Shown: positions 45,204 to 54,283, counted from the first letter of the stretch. The stretch: DNA of 64,000 nucleotides from an uncultured bacterium (GCA_903826405.1 CAIKEH010000051.1:37441-101440); one strand, 5' to 3'. Numbers and translations are program-made. The notes: generated by a model from the sequence alone, not told the origin.

Positions 45204-45935
45204 ATGGACCTGAACCTCATATTCTATCTTTTGCTTTTCATCGTCGCATTCCTGTATGCTTCAGTGGGACATGGAGGTGCTAGTGGATATTTAGCGCTGA
45301 TGGCCTTGTTCAGCTTCACTCCAGAAGTGATGAAACCCACGGCGCTGGTGCTTAATCTCTTCGTCTCCCTTACGGCATTCATTCAATATTATCGAGGTGG
45401 ACATTTTCAATGGAAGGTATTCCTGCCGCTGGCAATAGCATCTATCCCGATGTCTTTTTTGGGGGGTATGATCACTGTTGATGCGGCCATATACAAGAAG
45501 GTGTTAGGAGTACTGCTCCTGGTGCCCATCGTGAGGTTCCTATTTTTCCGAAACATACCGGTCAAGGAACTTAGGGTGAGCCGGCCCGTTCCTTCTTTGG
45601 CCATTGGTGGGAGCATAGGATTTTTGTCGGGTCTGATCGGGATCGGAGGGGGTATTTTGCTTTCCCCCGTGCTTTTGCTCATGAGGTGGACTGACCAGAA
45701 ACAGACGGCTGCCATCAGTGCACTGTTTATCTTCGTCAACTCCGGTGCCGGACTGCTTGGGCAAATGACCAAAGGCATACCTTTCCATTTGAATATGGCC
45801 GCGTATGTAGCCGTGGCTTTTGCTGGAGGCCTCGGGGGTGCCTGGCTGGGATCCAAACGATTCAACCAGGAACTGCTGCGGATACTGCTGGCCATAGTAC
45901 TGATGCTGGCTGCCTGGAAGCTGTTGTTCACCTGA
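45204..45935 (+). CDS. TSUP-family (TauE/SafE) permease
   Basis: A 243-residue membrane protein with about eight helices in two repeats: FLYASVGHGGASGYLALM in the first and GFLSGLIGIGGGILLSPVLLL in the second, both typical of TSUP transporters. Family members move sulfite, sulfoacetate, sulfate-like anions or organic acids. Embedded between moeA and moaD, it may carry molybdate, an oxyanion of similar size and charge, or export a sulfur by-product. No ABC-type molybdate transporter is seen in the window. Confidence 0.86.
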   Translation: MDLNLIFYLLLFIVAFLYASVGHGGASGYLALMALFSFTPEVMKPTALVLNLFVSLTAFIQYYRGGHFQWKVFLPLAIASIPMSFLGGMITVDAAIYKKVLGVLLLVPIVRFLFFRNIPVKELRVSRPVPSLAIGGSIGFLSGLIGIGGGILLSPVLLLMRWTDQKQTAAISALFIFVNSGAGLLGQMTKGIPFHLNMAAYVAVAFAGGLGGAWLGSKRFNQELLRILLAIVLMLAAWKLLFT

Positions 45936-45955
45936 AATCACCAAAAACATTCATC

Positions 45956-46183
45956 ATGACCATTCGCATTTTCGGACCATTGGAAGACATCACGGGAACG
46001 CCGGCGTTGAACATCGAAGGCATCGGCGATACGCTACAACTACGACACCATTTGGAAGAGTCTTACCCTGATCTCCAGAACCGTAAATTCGTCATAGCCG
46101 TGGACAATCGAGTGGTTAATGGCTCGATCGAGCTTAATGAAAATTCAGAGGTGGCGTTGTTGCCACCTTTCTCCGGAGGTTGA
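45956..46183 (+). CDS. moaD: molybdopterin synthase sulfur carrier MoaD
   Basis: A 75-residue ubiquitin-like protein ending in the Gly-Gly tail (ALLPPFSGG) that is adenylylated by MoeB and then carries the thiocarboxylate sulfur to MoaE. Length and the acidic N-terminal half fit MoaD. Its stop is 1 base before the moeB start. Confidence 0.93.
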   Translation: MTIRIFGPLEDITGTPALNIEGIGDTLQLRHHLEESYPDLQNRKFVIAVDNRVVNGSIELNENSEVALLPPFSGG

Positions 46184-46184
46184 C

Positions 46185-47315
46185 ATGGAAAAGATAAAGG
46201 GATTTGAACGTTACCAGCGCCAGGTCATTCTCAAGGGCTTCGGCGAATCCGGGCAGTTGAAATTGCAGCAGGCCAAGGTCCTTGTTGTAGGTGCTGGCGG
46301 ACTGGGCTGCCCCGCTTTGCAATACCTGGCGGCAGCCGGTGTGGGAACGATCGGTATCGTGGATGGTGATGAGGTTTCAGCCAGCAATCTGCATCGTCAG
46401 GTGCTGTACGGAGTGAAGGATATCGGCAAGCCCAAGGTGGAAGTTGCGACCGCGGCAATTCAATCACTGAATCCTGATGGCAAAGTGAACGCGCATCATA
46501 TCCGGATCAACCAGCACAACTGCCTCGACATCATAAACGGGTATGATATTGTGGTGGACTGCACGGACAATTTTGCAACACGATACATGCTCAACGATGC
46601 CTGTGTGCTGAAGGGAATTCCACTGGTGCATGGATCGGTCTCCCGATTCGAGGGACAGGTATCCGTGTTCAATGTGAAATTGAAGAACGGGAAATACAGC
46701 GGCCATTACCGTGACCTGTTTCCCACGCCGCCGATGGCCGGTGAGGTTCCTGATTGTTCGGAAGCAGGTGTTCTGGGCGTTCTGCCAGGAATCATCGGCA
46801 CCATGCAGGCATCGGAGACGATAAAATGGATCACCGGGATCGGCGATCTGCTGATGGATAAGTTGATGACCTACGATGCCCTGCATAATCGATTCATGGA
46901 GCTCCGATATGAGCATAGTGAATCCACCGCGAAATTTCATCCGGTTCATGAGACGGAATTCATGGATACGGATTATGAGCAGGCTTGTGGAACGGGCAAT
47001 GATGGCTTCATGATCTCAGGTGTGGATTTCGAAACTTTGAAACGCAGGGAAGTGGTCCAAGTCATCGATGTCCGGGAATCCAACGAAGTGCCAACACTTG
47101 ATGAATATAATCATGTCAGGATACCGCTCGGAAAGTTGAAGTCGCTTCTGTTCACCATAAAGCCGTCCACCATGGTCTTCTTCTGCCAGTCGGGTATCAG
47201 AAGTCTGACCGCAGCACGCATAGCCTCTGAACATTTTGGTAAGAAGGTCAAGGTATTCAGCCTAAAGGACGGCATCAACCATTTCATCAGCTCACCCAAA
47301 ACAATTGAATTTTGA
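46185..47315 (+). CDS. moeB: MoaD adenylyltransferase MoeB fused to a rhodanese domain
   Basis: A 376-residue protein from ATG 46185. The ThiF/MoeB domain (residues about 1-250) shows RYQRQVILKGFGESGQ, VVGAGGLGCPALQYLAAAGVG, DGDEVSASNLHRQV and DCTDNFATRYMLND. A C-terminal rhodanese domain (about 275-376) has the active-site loop FFCQSGIRS. It adenylylates MoaD and supplies sulfur. The CxxC pairs that hold zinc in Escherichia coli MoeB are not seen (the first appears as HYRDLFP). The TGA overlaps the moaE ATG by one base. Confidence 0.92.
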   Translation: MEKIKGFERYQRQVILKGFGESGQLKLQQAKVLVVGAGGLGCPALQYLAAAGVGTIGIVDGDEVSASNLHRQVLYGVKDIGKPKVEVATAAIQSLNPDGKVNAHHIRINQHNCLDIINGYDIVVDCTDNFATRYMLNDACVLKGIPLVHGSVSRFEGQVSVFNVKLKNGKYSGHYRDLFPTPPMAGEVPDCSEAGVLGVLPGIIGTMQASETIKWITGIGDLLMDKLMTYDALHNRFMELRYEHSESTAKFHPVHETEFMDTDYEQACGTGNDGFMISGVDFETLKRREVVQVIDVRESNEVPTLDEYNHVRIPLGKLKSLLFTIKPSTMVFFCQSGIRSLTAARIASEHFGKKVKVFSLKDGINHFISSPKTIEF

Positions 47316-47755
47316 TGGAAAGAAAGCCTAAAAATATTTTCACGCAGGGGCCTGTCGATCCTGTATTCGTGGGGAACAGTATAGCCAAGCATGCCACGAA
47401 AATGGATATCGGTGGACATAGCATCTTTCTTGGGCAGATTCGTTCGGATGAAATTGAAGGTAAGAGAGTAGCCGCCATAGACTATACTACTTATGAGGGT
47501 ATGGCTTTGGAGACCATGCATCGGATCCGGGAAGATATATTTGCCAAGTATCCACTCTCCTGCATGCATGTTCATCATAGTCTGGGCATTGTACCTGCCG
47601 GAGCCATTTCGTTGTTCGTGTTCACTAGTGCGCCTCATCGAAAAGAGGCCATCGCGGCTTGCGCCGAACTCGTTGAACGCATTAAAGCAGAGCTGCCGGT
47701 ATGGGGGAAGGAAATATTCGAAGATGATAGTTATCAATGGAAACAAAATCAATAA
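47315..47755 (+). CDS. moaE: molybdopterin synthase catalytic subunit MoaE
   Basis: A 146-residue MoaE. Conserved parts are GGHSIFLGQIRSDEIEGK, IDYTTYEGMALETM, VHHSLGIVPAGAISLFVF and PVWGKEIFED, with the lysine that contacts MoaD's C-terminus. It converts cyclic pyranopterin monophosphate to molybdopterin using MoaD thiocarboxylate. The next gene begins directly after the stop. Confidence 0.95.
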   Translation: MERKPKNIFTQGPVDPVFVGNSIAKHATKMDIGGHSIFLGQIRSDEIEGKRVAAIDYTTYEGMALETMHRIREDIFAKYPLSCMHVHHSLGIVPAGAISLFVFTSAPHRKEAIAACAELVERIKAELPVWGKEIFEDDSYQWKQNQ

Positions 47756-48667
47756 ATGGTCAACATCACACATAAGCAAGTGAGCCTGCGGGTGGCTATC
47801 GCTCAGGCTATTGTGAAGGTCTCGGATCCTTCCACCATCACCGCCATCCAGGAACGCATGGTGCCCAAAGGGGACGTCTTTGAATTCTCGCGTGCGGCAG
47901 GTTTGCTAGCCGTTAAAAAAACCAGTGACGTGATACCCGACTGCCATCCGTTGCCGGTGGAGTACACCGCCATCACCAGCACGGTGAAGGAATTGAACAT
48001 ATTCATCACGGTGGAAGTACACACCATTTACAAGACCGGTGTGGAGGTAGAAGCCATGCATGGAGCCGCTGTTGCCGCACTCACCATGTACGACATGCTC
48101 AAGCCGATCGATAAAGGAGTCAGCATCGGTGAGATCAAGTTGGTGTCCAAACGTGGCGGGAAAAGCGATCATAAGCAACAGGATCCGAACAAGTTGAAAG
48201 CGGCGGTGGTGGTTTGTTCCGACTCGGTGAGCAAAGGGCAGAAGGAAGATACCGCTGGCATTCGTACGGAAGAGAAACTCATATCTCATTATGTACAGGT
48301 CATGGGACGCGAAGTGATCCCTGATGACGCGGAACGGATTTTAGAGAAACTGAACATGTACAAAGAGAGTGGTTGTGACCTGCTCGTGTATGTAGGCGGT
48401 ACCGGACTCTCCCCGCGTGACATTACTCCCGATACCATCAGACCTGTATTGGACCGGGAGATACCCGGCATCATGGAAGTGGCCAGGCAGTATGGGCAGC
48501 AGCGCATGCCTTATGCCATGCTGTCGAGAGGAGTTTGCGGATTCGTCGACAAGATGCTGGTGATAACCCTGCCCGGTTCGCCGAAAGGAGCTGTCGAAAC
48601 ACTAGATGCACTCTTGCCACATCTGTTGCATGTGTTCAGGATGGCCGATGGACAGAGACATGATTGA
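47756..48667 (+). CDS. moaCB: bifunctional MoaC-MoaB/MogA fusion
   Basis: A 303-residue fusion. Residues about 1-148 are MoaC (IPDCHPLPVEYTAI, VHTIYKTGVEVEAMHGAAVAAL, LVSKRGGKSDHK), which makes cyclic pyranopterin monophosphate with MoaA. Residues about 158-303 are a MoaB/MogA domain (AAVVVCSDSVSKGQKEDTAG, YVGGTGLSPRDITPDT, TLPGSPKGAVETLD), which adenylylates molybdopterin. Such fusions occur in Bacteroidota. With this gene the window holds moaA, moaC, moaD, moaE, moeB, mogA-type and moeA functions. Confidence 0.95.
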   Translation: MVNITHKQVSLRVAIAQAIVKVSDPSTITAIQERMVPKGDVFEFSRAAGLLAVKKTSDVIPDCHPLPVEYTAITSTVKELNIFITVEVHTIYKTGVEVEAMHGAAVAALTMYDMLKPIDKGVSIGEIKLVSKRGGKSDHKQQDPNKLKAAVVVCSDSVSKGQKEDTAGIRTEEKLISHYVQVMGREVIPDDAERILEKLNMYKESGCDLLVYVGGTGLSPRDITPDTIRPVLDREIPGIMEVARQYGQQRMPYAMLSRGVCGFVDKMLVITLPGSPKGAVETLDALLPHLLHVFRMADGQRHD

Positions 48668-48769
48668 TCAGTTCGCATCAACCCTCGACTCAGTCGAAGT
48701 TGGTGCTTGATGGTTGACAGTTTACCTTAACTCGCTTAGCTTGGAATTTGCTCCGTTAACCGATAAACG

Positions 48770-48832
48770 AATCCACTAATCCGTTAATCCACTAATCCGT
48801 TAATCCACTAATCCTTTAATCCTCTAACCTCC
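48770..48832 (+). repeat. tandem 16-bp repeat (about 3.9 copies) upstream of the cysteine desulfurase
   Basis: Two exact copies of AATCCACTAATCCGTT (48770-48785, 48786-48801) are followed by a third with one change (48802-48817) and a degenerate partial fourth (48818-48832). Each 16-mer is itself two 8-bp units of the form AATCCnnT. The array ends 7 bases before the TTG start of the next gene, so copy-number change could alter its leader. It is not a CRISPR: units are short and contiguous with no spacers. Confidence 0.85.
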
Positions 48833-48839
48833 TTTTCAC

Positions 48840-49994
48840 TTGAACTATCCTATCTATCTCGATCACAACGCCACTACACCGGTTGATGCCCGCGTCCTGG
48901 AGACCATGTTGCCGTATTTCAGCGAAGATTATGGCAATGCGGCCAGTCGTAGTCATGCATACGGTTGGGTGGCAGAAGAGGCTGTGAGCATTGCGAGGGA
49001 GCAGGTAGCTGATCTCATTGGTGCAGATAAGACCGAGATCATCTTCACCTCCGGTGCCACAGAGAGCATCAACCTTGCCATGCAGGGGGTGTACCACACT
49101 TATTCCGTAAAAGGGCAACACATCATCACCTGCAACACGGAACACAAGGCCGTAGTGGATACTGCGAAACACCTTGAAAGTATCGGTGCGGAACTCACCA
49201 TGCTTCACGTGGATGGTAAAGGAAGGATCGACCTGGAGGATCTCAAGCAGTCCATACGTCCCGATACCATACTCATCACATTGATGTATGCCAACAATGA
49301 AACGGGTCTTATTCATCCCATTAAGGAGATCGGTGCTATCGCCAAAGCCAAGGGGGTGATCTTTTTCTGCGATGCCACACAGGCCGTGGGAAAGTTGCCC
49401 GTGGATGTTCAAGCGGACGGTATCGATCTGTTGGCTTTTTCTGCACACAAGATCTATGGTCCAAAGGGTGTCGGTGCATTGTATGTACGCCGCCGTGATC
49501 CGAGGGTGAAGCTAAAGCCTCTTCAGTATGGCGGAGGCCATGAACGAGGTATGCGTAGCGGCACTTTGAATGTTCCCGGCATCGTTGGTTTGGGGAAAGC
49601 CTGTGAGCTATACAAAACTTTCCGAGATAAAGAATTCATTGAATTGAAGTCTTTGCGGGATCACCTGAATCATGAGCTCCTGAACATACCCGGTACGGTT
49701 TTGAACAGCGACCCGGATCATTGTCTGCCCCATGTCACCAATATCGGGTTTGAAGGTGTCGAAGGCACCGTATTCGTCAGTCGACTGATCAAACATATGG
49801 CCATTTCCACCGGCTCGGCTTGTACGTCAGCTACACTTGAACCGTCTTACGTTTTGAAAGCGATGGGACTGCCAGATCAACTGGCGGGAGCGAGTGTGCG
49901 ATTCAGTTTGGGGAGAGGGACGACGAAGGAGGAGATCGATTTTGTGGTGGGCAAGGTGAGGGAGGTGTATGAAGAATTCAAGAATTTTAGCTGA
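48840..49994 (+). CDS. cysteine desulfurase (IscS/NifS family)
   Basis: A 384-residue class V PLP enzyme. The start is a TTG at 48840, because an in-frame stop lies 15 bases upstream and MNYPIYLDHNATTP is the family's N-terminus. Key sites: ITCNTEHKAVVDT, the PLP lysine in FSAHKIYGPKGVGAL, and the catalytic Cys in STGSACTSATLEPSYVL. It takes sulfur from cysteine. In this place the sulfur could feed MoeB/MoaD through the rhodanese domain, or XdhC-bound cofactor. A general iron-sulfur role is equally possible. Confidence 0.92.
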   Translation: MNYPIYLDHNATTPVDARVLETMLPYFSEDYGNAASRSHAYGWVAEEAVSIAREQVADLIGADKTEIIFTSGATESINLAMQGVYHTYSVKGQHIITCNTEHKAVVDTAKHLESIGAELTMLHVDGKGRIDLEDLKQSIRPDTILITLMYANNETGLIHPIKEIGAIAKAKGVIFFCDATQAVGKLPVDVQADGIDLLAFSAHKIYGPKGVGALYVRRRDPRVKLKPLQYGGGHERGMRSGTLNVPGIVGLGKACELYKTFRDKEFIELKSLRDHLNHELLNIPGTVLNSDPDHCLPHVTNIGFEGVEGTVFVSRLIKHMAISTGSACTSATLEPSYVLKAMGLPDQLAGASVRFSLGRGTTKEEIDFVVGKVREVYEEFKNFS

Positions 49995-50006
49995 ACATCT
50001 AATTGT

Positions 50007-50146
50007 CCGCTTTGGACGGAATCTTCTTGGCCACTGAGGGTTAAATCCTCAGCGGATGGAATTATTTGATGGAACTTCTTTCACCCGGCGCAGGATTAAT
50101 CCTGCGCCGGGTTGACGTTAACTCTATCCGATTTTTTAGAGTTTTT
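50007..50146. other. hairpin-rich gap after the cofactor island
   Basis: The gap 49995-50228 contains three inverted repeats. First, CTGAGG (50034-50039) with CCTCAG (50047-50052), enclosed by TCCGCT (50007-50012) and AGCGGA (50051-50056). Second, a perfect 30-bp palindrome at 50083-50112, with half ACCCGGCGCAGGATT. Third, AACTCTA (50120-50126) with TAGAGTT (50137-50143), followed by three more T. The third has the shape of a weak terminator. Together they probably end transcription of the island or act as REP-like elements. Confidence 0.55.
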
Positions 50147-50228
50147 CCTCTTCTCGCAATCTGCTTTTCCTTCTTTCGTAACAGCCCTCTGATCATCCCC
50201 ATGGAGTTTTGTGGTCTAATTCGCGACT

Positions 50229-52481
50229 ATGCACAAGCACATACTTCACTATATTTCTGTCATACTTCTGTCATCCCCCGCCTTCAGCCAGCCCACCAAG
50301 AATGTCATATTCGATTCCACTACTCATTTGAAATTTCTGCCTGACATCACCGTAGTGGGAAGGGGTAGCAGAACCGATATCCAGCAGATGCCGGAGATTG
50401 TTGGAACGTCGATCTATGCCGGCAAGAAAAGTTCCCTCATCGTTCTTGAAAATGTCAAGGGCAATGTGGTGAACAACACCATGCGTCAGGTGATGGCCAA
50501 AGTGCCTGGCATTCATGTCTGGGAGAGCGATGGAAGTGGCATTCAGATCGGGATAGCAGCACGTGGGCTCAGTCCCAATCGTAGTTGGGAGTTCAATGTG
50601 CGGCAGAATGGTTATGATATCGCAGCCGACCCCTATGGGTATCCGGAAGCCTACTATAATCCCCAACTTCAGGCTGTTCAACGGATCGAGGTGGTTCGAG
50701 GTCATGGTGCCTTGCAGTATGGACCACAATTTGGAGGTCTCGTGAACTACATTTTACGCAATGGGAGTGAAATCAGCACCCCGATTCAGTTCGAGACCCA
50801 ACAGACAGTGGGTAGCAACGGGCTCATCAATTCCTATAATGCCATCGGAGGTAAGAGGAAAAAACTTCATTATTACAGCTTCTTCGATCACCGGAATGGG
50901 GAGGGATACCGACAGAACAGCCGATATTACTCAAATGCTGCATTCGGTACGGTCACTTGGACTCCATTTAAAAAATGGTCCCTCACTGCCGAACTCATGC
51001 GCTCGAACATACGCAGTCAGCAGCCCGGTGGGATCACCGATGCTGAACTGAATGGCGACATTCGAATCAGCCAACGGGCCCGAAACTGGATGGACATCAC
51101 TTGGACGACCGCTGCGATAATCGGCAACTACACCATTGACGAACGGACGATATTTAATGTGAAGCTTTTTGGAATAATGGGTGACCGATCCAGTGTGGGA
51201 TATTTTCCTGCAGGCGGGATCATCGTTACAGATAGCACGAACAAAAGCACTGGAACAAATAATCCACGCAACCTCAATACGGACAAATACCGGAACTTAG
51301 GCATGGAGGCTCGGTTCCTGACCAACTATCAAATGCTGCGCACGAAGAGTGTCTTTTCCGCTGGATTTCGACTTTACAAAGGCAGTACACATCGCATCGC
51401 TGCAGAGGGTAAAGGATCAACTGGCTTTGATTACAATATGAGTATATCAGATGGCTTGTGGACGCGGGATCTGGACTTCGGTTCCTACAATGGTGCTGTA
51501 TTTGCAGAAAACATGTTCCGCATCGGTGATAAATTGACCATCATTCCCGGAGTTCGTTATGAATGGATCTCCGGAAGTGCCAGCGGAAGAATCGGTTCAA
51601 ATGGGAATACTCCTGTACGGCTGCAGGAACAGACCCGAAAACGCAGCTTTCTCATGGCTGGCATCGGAGCTGAATATCACCTGACTTTGGGAACAGAATT
51701 ATATGCCAATATCTCGCAGGCTTACCGTCCCGTACAATTCGCCGACCTGACCGCTCCACCTACCTCCGATGTGATCGATCAGAACTTGAAAGACGCAAAT
51801 GGATTCAATGCCGATCTTGGTTACCGTGGCAAGCTCGCGGATTACCTGTTCTTCGATTTGAGCTTTTACCTTCTGCAGTATAACGATCGCATCGGCACCC
51901 TTGTTCAGCAACGAAATGACGGTTCCTTTTATAACTTTCGCACTAATGTTGGCAATAGCCGAAGTAAAGGCATGGAAAGCATGGTGGAGTTTGATCCCTC
52001 GCAGATCTGGTTTGAAGGAAAAGGATTCGAACTCCGCACTTTCGTCTCTTATGCTTTCCATGATGCCCGCTATGGCGAATTCACCATCATAACACGAAAT
52101 AGCAGCAATGTGCTGGTGGAAAAAAACTTAAGAGACAAGAAGGTGGAAAACGCTCCTGAACACATCTTGCGTGCAGGTCTCACTGGGGGTTACCGAAAAC
52201 TCAGCGTGACGGGTCAAATCAGCCATGTCAGTTCCGCTTTCAGTGATGCTAACAATACCATTCTCCCAACGGACAACGCACAGAACGGGATCATTCCGTC
52301 ATATACTGTGATCGACCTTACTGGCACGTATAAGATCAACGCTACTTTTAATCTTAAAGCCGGGGTCAACAACCTCATGAATGCAAAATACTTCACTCGT
52401 CGTTCCAGCGGATACCCCGGGCCAGGGGCATTGCCATCTGATGGAAGAACGTATTGGTTAAGTGTGGCGGTGAGGATATAA
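50229..52481 (+). CDS. TonB-dependent receptor (FecA-like)
   Basis: A 750-residue receptor. The signal peptide ends in SPAFSQ near residue 21. The plug has VGRGSRTDIQQMPEIVGTSI, RQVMAKVPGIHVWE, IAARGLSPNRSWEFNVRQNG and VQRIEVVRGHGALQYGPQFGG, which resembles Fe(III)-dicitrate receptors. The barrel ends with the aromatic strand TYWLSVAVRI. It lies 65 bases upstream of the PQQ-type dehydrogenase gene, so it may import a substrate of the following module rather than iron; this is undecided. GAGTTTTG at 50204-50211 is a weak -7 candidate. Confidence 0.87.
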   Translation: MHKHILHYISVILLSSPAFSQPTKNVIFDSTTHLKFLPDITVVGRGSRTDIQQMPEIVGTSIYAGKKSSLIVLENVKGNVVNNTMRQVMAKVPGIHVWESDGSGIQIGIAARGLSPNRSWEFNVRQNGYDIAADPYGYPEAYYNPQLQAVQRIEVVRGHGALQYGPQFGGLVNYILRNGSEISTPIQFETQQTVGSNGLINSYNAIGGKRKKLHYYSFFDHRNGEGYRQNSRYYSNAAFGTVTWTPFKKWSLTAELMRSNIRSQQPGGITDAELNGDIRISQRARNWMDITWTTAAIIGNYTIDERTIFNVKLFGIMGDRSSVGYFPAGGIIVTDSTNKSTGTNNPRNLNTDKYRNLGMEARFLTNYQMLRTKSVFSAGFRLYKGSTHRIAAEGKGSTGFDYNMSISDGLWTRDLDFGSYNGAVFAENMFRIGDKLTIIPGVRYEWISGSASGRIGSNGNTPVRLQEQTRKRSFLMAGIGAEYHLTLGTELYANISQAYRPVQFADLTAPPTSDVIDQNLKDANGFNADLGYRGKLADYLFFDLSFYLLQYNDRIGTLVQQRNDGSFYNFRTNVGNSRSKGMESMVEFDPSQIWFEGKGFELRTFVSYAFHDARYGEFTIITRNSSNVLVEKNLRDKKVENAPEHILRAGLTGGYRKLSVTGQISHVSSAFSDANNTILPTDNAQNGIIPSYTVIDLTGTYKINATFNLKAGVNNLMNAKYFTRRSSGYPGPGALPSDGRTYWLSVAVRI

Positions 52482-52515
52482 AATTCCGGATTCCGGATTG
52501 ATGTTGGGGATTTCT

Positions 52516-52523
52516 TATATTTA
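52516..52523 (+). promoter_or_regulatory. weak promoter candidate for the PQQ-type dehydrogenase
   Basis: TATATTTA matches 7 of 8 positions of TAnnTTTG and ends 23 bases before the ATG at 52547. A TTG lies upstream but with shorter spacing than ideal. Confidence 0.3.
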
Positions 52524-52546
52524 GTAACCTCAACCCAACGATTGAC

Positions 52547-54280
52547 ATGAGAACCTTACGCTTGCTTGGGACAGCCTTATCCTTGTTGATGATCATCCCA
52601 TTCTTCCAGCATTGCTCGCCGCGAGTGGAAGAACCCAATGGCGGCCTCATCCTTCCCGATAGCTTTGCCGCCGTTGTGGTGGTGGATAGCCTTCCTGGCA
52701 AGGCAAGGCATCTTGCCGTTTCGGAAAATGGTGATGTATATGTGAAGGCTAACCAGATGATCAAAGGTGGCATGAACTATGTGTTGCGAGATGAGGATAA
52801 GGATGGAAGGGCAGACGTCATCAAAAATTTCGGTCCCGATATCAATGAAGGAGCATATGCCACGGGCATGCGCATTTATAAGGGTTACCTGTACGCGAGT
52901 TCACAGACCCTGGTATATCGCTACAAACTGACGCCAGGTCAGATGGTCCCCTCCGGTAAAGAAGAGTACATCGTGGTTGACAGCGGATTGCTGGCCCGCG
53001 AACACAATGGCAAGCCGCTGACCTTTGACGACAAGGGGCATATATTTGTCCCGTTCGGCGCGCCCTCTGATGCCTGTCAGGAGAACAACCGTGAGCCCAA
53101 CTCTCCAGGCAGACGACCTTGCCCATTACTGGACTCCAATGGCGGGGTTTGGATGTTCGATGCGAATCGCCCCAATCAGTTCCGTATGAAGGATGGCGTG
53201 CGGGTCGCGACGGGATTGCGCAGCCTGGTGGCCATGACCTGGAATCCCAATGACAGTACGCTCTGGTGCGTGCAGCATGGAAGGGATGGATTGCATTCGG
53301 TATGGCCACAGCTTTATGATCCTTGGCAAAGCGCCATGCTACCCTCTGAAGCGATGTTCCGACTCAAACCCGGGACCAATGCAGGCTGGCCTTATTATTA
53401 TTTCGACCCGATGAAGCGCAAAGTCATGCTCAACCCCGAATATGGCGGCGATGGTAAGATCGAATGTCAGGACAGCGCCATATCCGCTCCATTCTATGGC
53501 TTCCCGGCCCACTGGGCTCCGAACGACCTGCTATTTTATACCGGCGATCAGTTCCCCGAGAGATATAAGCGGGGAGCATTCATAGCTTTCCATGGCTCCA
53601 CCATCCGCGCTCCGTACCCGCAAAGTGGATATATCATCGCCTTCCTGCCTATCATCGATGGCAGACCTGGCAAGTTGGAAGTTTTTGCCGATGGCTTCAC
53701 TAAAATGGACACTTTGGTCAACACAAAGGATGCGCAATACCGACCCATGGGTTTGGCGCAAGGTCCGGATGGCTCGCTGTACATTTCCGAATCTGAAAAA
53801 GGCAAGATCTGGAAGGTGAGTTACAAAGGCGATAAGAAGAATTTCAAGGAAGCCCAACTCATTGGTATGCTGGCAAGCCTGAATAAGACCTATGTCAAGG
53901 ATCCGGATCCGATCAAGGACAATCTGGACAGATCCAAACCTTTGTCCGCCGGTGAATCTATCTATCTTGCTTATTGCAGGGCTTGTCACCAGCAAGACGG
54001 CAGAGGAGATGGCACGCGCTTTCCACCTCTCGCCGGATCACCCTGGGTGACCGGTTCCCCCGATACACTCGTGAACATCCTGCTGAAGGGACGTGAAACT
54101 GCACTCGAGATCGACGGTAAACTTTATTCCGGGCAGATGCCGAATTTCTCTTTTCTCAATGATCACGATATTTCGGAAGTGCTCACTTATATACGCGGGA
54201 AGTTCGGCAACGCAGCCGCACCGATCGGCGAGGACCTCGTCAGATCCTGGAGGGATAGGAATAAGGCGATGAAGAGGTAA
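52547..54280 (+). CDS. PQQ-type sugar dehydrogenase with C-terminal cytochrome c
   Basis: A 577-residue exported protein. The N-terminus is a signal sequence ending near FFQHCSP, possibly a lipoprotein Cys. A six-bladed propeller of the sorbosone/glucose dehydrogenase family follows (LTFDDKGHIFVPFGAPSD, LRSLVAMTWNPND, MFRLKPGTNAGWPYYY, PMGLAQGPDGSLYISE). A cytochrome c domain ends the chain, with CRACH heme binding at 477-481 and a likely Met ligand in GQMPNF. Such enzymes oxidise an aldose at C1 to the aldonic acid in the periplasm and feed electrons to the respiratory chain. The substrate is unknown. It converges with the amidohydrolase gene, 3 bases apart. Confidence 0.83.
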   Translation: MRTLRLLGTALSLLMIIPFFQHCSPRVEEPNGGLILPDSFAAVVVVDSLPGKARHLAVSENGDVYVKANQMIKGGMNYVLRDEDKDGRADVIKNFGPDINEGAYATGMRIYKGYLYASSQTLVYRYKLTPGQMVPSGKEEYIVVDSGLLAREHNGKPLTFDDKGHIFVPFGAPSDACQENNREPNSPGRRPCPLLDSNGGVWMFDANRPNQFRMKDGVRVATGLRSLVAMTWNPNDSTLWCVQHGRDGLHSVWPQLYDPWQSAMLPSEAMFRLKPGTNAGWPYYYFDPMKRKVMLNPEYGGDGKIECQDSAISAPFYGFPAHWAPNDLLFYTGDQFPERYKRGAFIAFHGSTIRAPYPQSGYIIAFLPIIDGRPGKLEVFADGFTKMDTLVNTKDAQYRPMGLAQGPDGSLYISESEKGKIWKVSYKGDKKNFKEAQLIGMLASLNKTYVKDPDPIKDNLDRSKPLSAGESIYLAYCRACHQQDGRGDGTRFPPLAGSPWVTGSPDTLVNILLKGRETALEIDGKLYSGQMPNFSFLNDHDISEVLTYIRGKFGNAAAPIGEDLVRSWRDRNKAMKR

Positions 54281-54283
54281 GGA

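Noticed and set aside
48770..48832. Possible CRISPR array
   Set aside because: Contiguous 16-bp units with no spacers and no cas genes nearby.
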